Made by a program: the position numbers and the translations under genes
Part shown: piece by piece, positions 60,646 through 64,000 of the stretch
How the letters are laid out: each line of letters starts with the position of its first letter
Position numbering within the stretch: the stretch's first letter is position 1
Notes under the pieces: generated by a model
Databases searched by the model: none
Seen by the model: the letters and a program-made list of their open reading frames with translations, nothing else
What the model was told of the DNA's origin: nothing
From: Geoalkalibacter subterraneus
GTDB lineage: Bacteria; Desulfobacterota; Desulfuromonadia; Desulfuromonadales; Geoalkalibacteraceae
Assembly: GCF_000827125.1 (NCBI RefSeq)
Contig: NZ_CP010311.1
Coordinates: 2,418,001 to 2,482,000, forward strand
Length of the DNA stretch: 64,000 nucleotides
Direction: 5' to 3'

Positions 60646-62754
60646 ATGAAAGTCTGGCCCGGCCATCCCTATCCCCTCGGCGCCACTTACGACGGCTCCG
60701 GAACCAACTTTTCCCTGTTTTCGGAAATTGCCGAACGTGTCGAACTGTGCCTTTTCGACCCGGCGGATAACGAAACCCGTATCGAACTTCCGGAAGTGAC
60801 CGGATACTGCTGGCACGGCTATCTTCCGGAGGTCGAACCGGGGCAGCGCTATGGATTCCGCGTCCATGGCCCATGGAAGCCGGAGGAAGGGCACCGCTGC
60901 AATCCGGCCAAGCTGTTGCTCGACCCCTACGCCAAGGCCATAGAAGGAACGATCGAATGGGATGAGGCGGTGTTCCCCTACCAGTTCGAGGAAGGACCCG
61001 ATACTCCGAACGATCTGGACAGCGCGCCCTATGTCATGCGCAGCGTCGTCCACCAGCCGCATTTCGACTGGAACGGCGATCGCCGCCTGCAGATTCCCTG
61101 GCATGAATCCGTCATCTATGAAACGCATGTCAAAGGATTGACCGCGAGTCATCCCGACATTCCGGAGGATATCCGCGGCACCTACGCCGGCCTTGCCCAT
61201 CCGGTGGCAGTGGACTATCTTAAAAACCTCGGCGTCACGGCAGTGGAGCTGCTGCCGGTTCACCATTTCATTCACGATAAGCATCTGGTCGACAAGGGAT
61301 TGCGCAATTACTGGGGGTACAATTCCATCGGATATTTCGCGCCCCATAACGAATATGCCGCCGATAAGCGCCCCGGCGGCGTAGTGGCTGAGTTCAAGAA
61401 AATGGTGCGCGCCCTTCATCAGGCCGGTATCGAAGTGATCCTCGACGTCGTCTACAACCATACCTGCGAAGGCAACCACCTTGGACCGATGCTGTGCTTC
61501 AAGGGGATCGACAATGCCTACTATTACCGGACCATGGCCGATGATCCACGCTATTACATGGACTACACCGGCACCGGCAACAGCCTGAACATGCGTCACC
61601 CCCACGTGCTGCAGCTGCTGATGGATTCGCTGCGCTACTGGGTGCTTGAGATGCACGTCGACGGCTTCCGCTTCGACCTGGCTTCCACCCTGGCGCGGGA
61701 GCTGCACGACGTGGACAAACTCTCTGCCTTCTTCGACCTGATTCAGCAGGATCCGGTCATCAGCCAGGTGAAGCTCATCGCCGAGCCCTGGGATGTTGGC
61801 GAAGGCGGCTACCAGGTCGGCAATTTCCCCCCGGTGTGGAGCGAATGGAATGGCCGCTACCGCGACTGCGTGCGCGACTTCTGGCCGGGACGCGACGAAG
61901 CCCTGGGAGAGTTCGCCGCACGCTTCACGGGAAGCTCCGACCTCTACGAAAACACCAGTCGCCTGCCTTTTGCCTCCGTTAATTTCATCACCGCGCACGA
62001 CGGTTTCACGTTGCGCGACCTGGTGTCCTACAATGAAAAACACAATGAGGCCAACGGCGAGGACAATCAGGACGGCAGCGACGACAACCGCTCCTGGAAC
62101 TGCGGCGCAGAAGGGCCGACTGACGATCCCGATATTCAACGTATGCGCGCACGCCAGCAACGCAATTTCCTCGCCACCCTGCTGCTGTCGCAGGGGGTGC
62201 CGATGCTGCTGGGGGGCGATGAGATCGGCCGCACCCAGCAAGGCAACAACAACGCTTACTGCCAGGACAATGAGATCTCCTGGTACGACTGGGACAAGAT
62301 CGACGAAGACCTGCTTCAATTCTGCCGGGATCTGATCTCTTTTCGCGCCCATCACCCGGTATTCCGGCGGCGGCGGTGGTTTCAGGGGCGGGAGATTCAC
62401 GGCGCCGAGGTCACCGACATTGCCTGGTTCACCCTCGAGGGCGAGCAGATGGATGAGGAAAACTGGGGCGAAGGCTATGCCAAGACTTTAGGAGTCTATC
62501 TCAACGGCAAAGCCATCCCCAACCCGAACCCCAAAGGAGAGCCGGTCACCGATGACAGCTTCTACCTGATCTTCAACGCCCATCACGACTCCCTGGAATT
62601 TATTCTGCCCGCACAATCCTGGGGGCGGAACTGGGTCATTGAATTCGACACCTGCGACGGCTGCCATGAAACATCCCAATCGTATGAAGCCGGGAAAACG
62701 ATTAAAGTCGACGCACGTTCATTGACGGTGCTGCGCTGCACCGACGAGGACTGA
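60646..62754 (+). CDS. glgX: Glycogen debranching enzyme GlgX
   Basis: 702 residues, GH13 family. N-terminal CBM48 domain (PYPLGATYDGSGTNFSLFSEIAERVELCLFD). The barrel has VILDVVYNHTCEGNHLGP, nucleophile Asp in VDGFRFDLASTLARE, acid Glu in LIAEPWDVGEGGYQVGNFPPVW and the third acid in FITAHDGFTLRDLVSYNEKHNEANGEDN. It hydrolyses alpha-1,6 branches of glycogen limit dextrins. AAGGAGTTGCAAC precedes ATG 60646; a longer frame upstream lacks a ribosome site. No other glycogen gene is nearby. Confidence 0.94.
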   Translation: MKVWPGHPYPLGATYDGSGTNFSLFSEIAERVELCLFDPADNETRIELPEVTGYCWHGYLPEVEPGQRYGFRVHGPWKPEEGHRCNPAKLLLDPYAKAIEGTIEWDEAVFPYQFEEGPDTPNDLDSAPYVMRSVVHQPHFDWNGDRRLQIPWHESVIYETHVKGLTASHPDIPEDIRGTYAGLAHPVAVDYLKNLGVTAVELLPVHHFIHDKHLVDKGLRNYWGYNSIGYFAPHNEYAADKRPGGVVAEFKKMVRALHQAGIEVILDVVYNHTCEGNHLGPMLCFKGIDNAYYYRTMADDPRYYMDYTGTGNSLNMRHPHVLQLLMDSLRYWVLEMHVDGFRFDLASTLARELHDVDKLSAFFDLIQQDPVISQVKLIAEPWDVGEGGYQVGNFPPVWSEWNGRYRDCVRDFWPGRDEALGEFAARFTGSSDLYENTSRLPFASVNFITAHDGFTLRDLVSYNEKHNEANGEDNQDGSDDNRSWNCGAEGPTDDPDIQRMRARQQRNFLATLLLSQGVPMLLGGDEIGRTQQGNNNAYCQDNEISWYDWDKIDEDLLQFCRDLISFRAHHPVFRRRRWFQGREIHGAEVTDIAWFTLEGEQMDEENWGEGYAKTLGVYLNGKAIPNPNPKGEPVTDDSFYLIFNAHHDSLEFILPAQSWGRNWVIEFDTCDGCHETSQSYEAGKTIKVDARSLTVLRCTDED

Positions 62755-62812
62755 TCGCATGGGTTGGCTGTCTGAACGGTGGGAGGACCTGATATCACGA
62801 GGGGCCACTCAA

Positions 62813-63187
62813 GGGGACGCTGGTAACTTATGTAACTTTTTCCCCATCCGCAATTGCCCACATCTTCCGAATCGCTTTGATGACCGTAACGTACGTGCGG
62901 CCGCTCATTCTTCCCAACGCCATCAACGCCGACTCGAGTTCTTTATGCGCGCCTTCGAAAAGTTGCGCTTGGGCGGCATTCGGCCGCCTACTGCTACACG
63001 AGGCAAGAACATCGTGGACAAAACCGAGCCGATTGGTTTTACCAGGAAAGGTCTCGCACCCCTCGATGCCTCGAGCCATGACGTGATGGGATAAGCCCGG
63101 TGCCTGGATTCTCGGTTGCCGTGGCATGATTTCCCTCTAATTGCATCAAAACACGAAAAGTTACAAAAGTTACCTGCGTCCCTAACG
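62813..63187. mobile_element. Decayed REP-type transposase element with 26-bp inverted repeats
   Basis: Left end GGGGACGCTGGTAACTTATG with TAACTTTT following (62813-62840). The right end, read on the minus strand, is GGGACGCAGGTAACTTTTGT and continues TAACTTTT (63183-63157). The ends match at all but two or three positions. They enclose a broken TnpA_REP gene. Confidence 0.75.
62828..63127 (-). pseudogene. REP-associated tyrosine transposase (TnpA_REP) remnant
   Basis: The frame begins MPRQPRIQAPGLSHHVMARGIEG, the standard N-terminus of Y1/REP transposases, but the rest (after about residue 45) no longer matches; the HUH and catalytic Tyr parts (about residues 50-150 of a full 200-300-residue protein) are missing. 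The C-terminal residues (RTYVTVIKAIRKMWAIADGEKVT) recall the HTH end of such proteins. It is a deletion relic, unlikely to be active. Confidence 0.7.
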
Positions 63188-63208
63188 GTCTGGCCCATTT
63201 TTGCAGCA

Positions 63209-64000
63209 TCACTCGGCGCTGAAATCAAACCGTAGATTCGACCCGGTAGTGATGAGGTTGAGATTCGGGCCGCGCTTGAGGCGCGTGGGGCGGAAGTCCT
63301 TGACTTGGGCGTTGGCCAGGTTGATTTCGCCGTCGAGGGTGACGTTGTGCCAAAGAATATGGTTCCCTTTGAAATTTTCACCTTCAATTTGGTTGATTTC
63401 AGAATCCTGTATGATCATTTCTTCTGCTGAACCGTCCCAGAGAGAAAGGTAATGGATTCGGCTGTTAACAAGTGTGACATGAGGCATATTTGCTTCGCTG
63501 AGGCCGAAAACAAAAAATTCCGAGTCACGGGCAGAAACTTTTGGGATAACCGACCTTGCAAAGGACACTTTCATTCGACTATTGGAGATGCGGACATTGG
63601 CAGCCTGCACCGAGGCCAAGGAAACTCCACGTACCATGTCAACATCTTCAAAAGTAATGCTTTTGGCCGATGCCTGATTGAACCGTACAGGACTTTCACC
63701 TTGCTTGGCCCGGCGGAGGATAATGTCGGAGAAGTGACTGTAACCAAAGTTAACTTCTTCCAGCGTACCCCCTTCAATCACAAGTGATTGCAAGTTGTCT
63801 AGACCCATCATGTTTACGCCAGAAAGAATTGTGTTTTTGAATTTAAAGGGTATCCTGCTGTCGGTAAAAGAGGATCTCCTTGTAAAGTCAGATAATTCAA
63901 TAAATAGTTCATTTCCTTCCAAACCATCAAACTCACTCTCAATCGACTTGCTGTTAATAATTTTTACATTGATGACTATGCTTTGAAGAAAATTAGATTT
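63209..64000 (-). CDS. Pentapeptide-repeat-like beta-helix protein, partial
   Basis: The frame is open from the right window edge to a stop at 63209 (about 263 residues seen; the N-terminus is outside). Short irregular repeats of about five residues with Leu, Ile or Phe and polar neighbours (FKNTILSGVNMM, LEEVNFGYSHFSDIILRRA, ITFEDVDMVRGVSLASVQAANVRISNS) suggest a right-handed quadrilateral beta-helix. The base composition is less GC-rich than neighbours, hinting at acquisition. The function is unknown. Confidence 0.6.
   Translation of the reverse strand, partial: KSNFLQSIVINVKIINSKSIESEFDGLEGNELFIELSDFTRRSSFTDSRIPFKFKNTILSGVNMMGLDNLQSLVIEGGTLEEVNFGYSHFSDIILRRAKQGESPVRFNQASAKSITFEDVDMVRGVSLASVQAANVRISNSRMKVSFARSVIPKVSARDSEFFVFGLSEANMPHVTLVNSRIHYLSLWDGSAEEMIIQDSEINQIEGENFKGNHILWHNVTLDGEINLANAQVKDFRPTRLKRGPNLNLITTGSNLRFDFSAE

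Noticed and set aside
60631-62400. 589-codon open frame antisense to glgX
   Set aside because: The glgX frame carries all catalytic motifs; the antisense product has no recognisable motif and no ribosome site. Typical of GC-rich coding DNA.
1-64000. CRISPR arrays, tRNA and rRNA genes
   Set aside because: No regular direct repeats with spacers and no tRNA-like or rRNA segments were seen by reading; a tRNAscan or covariance search was not possible here.

Overview
The window looks like the chromosome of an anaerobic, respiratory, Gram-negative bacterium of the Desulfuromonadales/Geobacter type. This is inferred from content, not from a search: a multiheme nitrite reductase (nrfHA), c-type-heme (CxxCH) sensor proteins, many sigma-54 (NtrC-type) regulators, an ACR3 arsenite exporter, BioW, a class I fumarase and GC-rich coding sequence. 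No phage, CRISPR array, rRNA or tRNA gene was seen. The only mobile material is a decayed REP-type transposase and small palindromic repeats.

Layout. 1-4416: the tip of an ArsR-type repressor, then a molybdenum block (mobA-mobB fusion, ModE-like HTH protein, modABC). 4489-9060: minus-strand arsenic/thiol block (ACR3 plus Usp; ArsR, permease, mini-thioredoxin and an internally deleted CcdA), with two different ArsR operator types. 9207-11516: hypF alone. 11719-17894: a DASS/SLC13 carboxylate transporter with a sigma-54 promoter and two upstream palindromes, next to its likely NtrC-type regulator and dCache histidine kinase. 17988-24048: small hypothetical protein, polyprenyl synthase, histidine kinase, membrane XRE protein with an EF-hand loop, GAF-GGDEF-EAL protein. 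24332-28498: HAD phosphatase, lytic transglycosylase, two probable tandem small RNAs, heme-c chemoreceptor. 28560-33801: heme-c histidine kinase and NtrC-type regulator, divergent from sigma-54-driven nrfHA. 33888-39613: PanP-like decarboxylase, CBS-pyrophosphatase, DUF3108 protein, CaxA antiporter, ArsR protein. 39696-43283: biotin operon bioW-bioF-bioH-bioC under a BirA-type operator. 43429-45308: CcsA/HemX-like protein, receiver protein, GGDEF protein. 45310-51717: sulfur-trafficking series cysE-iscR-iscS-iscU-mnmA-mtaB-rluA. 51911-64000: degenerate REC-GAF kinase, DUF2007 protein, ilvA, fumarase, guanine deaminase, hybrid kinase, glgX, transposase remnant and a partial pentapeptide-like protein.

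How the genes work together. Three circuits can be read from DNA sites: (i) heme kinase plus sigma-54 regulator acting on nrfHA through two 16-bp palindromes; (ii) a DctB/DctD-like pair acting on the DASS transporter through two GCTG-N4-CAGC palindromes; (iii) BirA on the biotin operon. Two ArsR proteins with distinct operators divide the arsenic region. The cysE-isc-tRNA block carries sulfur from serine to cysteine, Fe-S clusters and modified tRNA.

The least explained item is a pair of probable small RNAs at 26108-26441. Each has a 17-bp-spaced promoter and a terminator hairpin whose loop carries a C-rich anti-Shine-Dalgarno sequence. Also notable are a 3-copy palindromic repeat family with co-varying arms, a response regulator and GGDEF protein separated in frame by a single TGA, and BioW together with BioC and BioH in one operon.
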